64,000 nt of DNA. Origin: Hydractinia symbiolongicarpus. Lineage: Eukaryota; Cnidaria; Hydrozoa; Anthoathecata; Hydractiniidae. The stretch spans positions 31,585,501 through 31,649,500 of the forward strand of contig NC_079878.1 in assembly GCF_029227915.1 (NCBI RefSeq), given 5' to 3'. Position numbers and translations under genes: made by a program. Below the pieces are notes generated by a model that made no database searches, had not been told where the DNA came from, and was given only the letters and a program-made list of their open reading frames with translations. Below, in pieces: positions 63,101 to 64,000 of the stretch; the first letter of the stretch is position 1; each line of letters begins with the position of its first letter.

Positions 63101-64000
63101 GGAATAAAAGAAGTTTAATCGCCGGAAAACGAAAACCTGCGATTTCCCGTAAATCCCGGACTCGGCCCGTATAGTCAAAAGTATACAAAGAGAGTACCCT
63201 GTGAGTAAACTCATTTCCAGAACGATTTTTTAAATTATTTTTTAACCACTTAAACGCATAAGACTTGTAGTTTTGAAAAATGTTTTCATTTTTGATGAGA
63301 CGCTGAATAAAAGAAGTTTAATCGCCGGCAAACAAAAACCCGCGATTTCCCGTAAATCCCGGGCTTGGCCCGTATAGTCAAAAGTATACAAAGGAAGTAC
63401 CCAGGGAGTAAACTCATTTCCCGAACGTTTTTTTAAATTACTTTTTCACCACTAAAACGCATGAGACTTGTAGTTTTTAAAAATGTTTTCATTTTTGATG
63501 AGACGCTGAATAAAAGAAGTTTAATTGCCGGCAAACGAAAACCTGCGATTTCCCGTAAATCCTGGACTCGGCCCGTATAGTCAAAAGTATACAAAGAAAG
63601 TACCCAGGGAGTAAACTCATTTCCCAAACGATTTTTTAAATTATTATTTCACAACATAAACGCATGAGACTTGTAGTTTTTAAAAATGTTTTCATATTTG
63701 ATGAGACGCTGAATAAAAGAAGGTTAATCGCCGGCAAACGAAAACCCGCGATTTCCCGTAAATCCCGGACTCGGCCCGTATAGTTAAAAGTATACAAGGA
63801 AAGTACCCAGTGAGTAAACTCATTTCCCGAACGAATTTTTAAATTATTTTTTCACCACTAAAACGTATGAGACTTGTAGTTTTCAAAAATGTTTTCATTT
63901 TTGATGAGACGCTGAATAAAAGAAGTTTAATCGCCGGCAAACGAAAACCTGCGATTTCCCCTAAATCCCGTACTCGGCCCGTATAGTCAAAAGTATACAA
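57140..64000 (-). repeat. Right-end higher-order block, 2232- and 1826-bp units
   Basis: Marked monomers recur at 57143/59375/63433, 58157/60389/62215 and 58637/60869/62695. Steps are 2232 bp (11 monomers - 1) and 1826 bp (9 monomers - 1); the two sum to 4058, matching 59375 to 63433. Marks are CACAACATAAACGC, GTAAATAGTATAC, AATGGCCGGC, a 4-bp loss in GTATACAAAAAAGTACC, and GAGACCCTTAATGAAAGTGG. The unit continues past the window. Confidence 0.85.

Larger units (their letters stand above)
43731..64000 (-). repeat. 203-bp satellite array, reverse orientation (mirror-image end)
   Basis: About 100 monomers of the same satellite on the opposite strand; the conserved block appears as CTAAAACGCATGAGACTT. 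The array begins at the gap in mid-monomer (AGTACCCAGGGAGTAAAC) and reaches the window end without interruption. Its variants differ from the left array: GCCGGTATAGTTAAAAG, CTAAAGCCCATGAG and CCGTAGTAAATCCC are frequent here, while the left-array markers GGGCAGTGTCC and GAAACAATAACTT were not seen on the complementary strand. No gene, RNA or mobile element was found in it. Confidence 0.96.

Noticed and set aside
1-64000. Ribosomal intergenic or 5S gene arrays
   Set aside because: No 5S, tRNA or rRNA-like core or internal promoter motif could be seen in the monomer on either strand.
1-64000. Transposon or retroelement origin of the repeat
   Set aside because: No terminal repeats, target-site duplications or transposase/reverse transcriptase remains could be seen; the units join head to tail without borders.
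43731-64000. Right array as an inverted (palindromic) duplicate of the left array
   Set aside because: The sides have different private variants and different higher-order periods, so they are not recent copies of each other.

Overview
The window holds no recognisable gene. Apart from a run of unknown bases and a short telomeric stretch, all of it is one satellite DNA: a tandem repeat with a monomer of about 203 bp (spacing read directly, e.g. the same motif at 71, 274, 477, 680). It is eukaryotic. The 17 bp of 6-bp-period G-rich repeat at 43214-43230 reads as TTAGGG-type telomere, which is used by animals, many fungi, several protists and some plants, so I cannot name the lineage. I do not recognise the satellite family.

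Layout: (1) 1-43213, about 213 monomers in one orientation, ending directly in telomeric repeat; (2) 43214-43230, the telomeric repeat; (3) 43231-43730, exactly 500 N, an assembly gap of fixed size; (4) 43731-64000, about 100 monomers of the same satellite in the opposite orientation. The left array therefore looks like a right-hand chromosome end, and the right array looks like the mirror image, a left-hand end. The simplest reading is two subtelomeres joined head to head by scaffolding; a true telomere-telomere fusion is the less likely but more interesting alternative.

Within the arrays, monomers are organised in higher-order repeats. On the left these are a hexamer of 1219 bp (8.2-17.9 kb, built from two related trimers of 609/610 bp), a related hexamer at 17.9-23.3 kb, and larger tandem duplications of 1827, 1625 and 4266 bp. 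On the right the periods are 2235/1423, 2030 and 2232/1826 bp. The two sides carry different private monomer variants, so they have been homogenised separately.

Each monomer has a CpG-rich, GC-rich half, an AT-rich half, a nearly invariant block around AAGTCTCATGCGTTTTAG and a 9-bp inverted repeat with an AAAA loop. The short open frames (about 60-144 codons) recur once per monomer or per higher-order unit on both strands and are by-products of the repeat. I saw no transposon, RNA gene, CRISPR array or other unique DNA.
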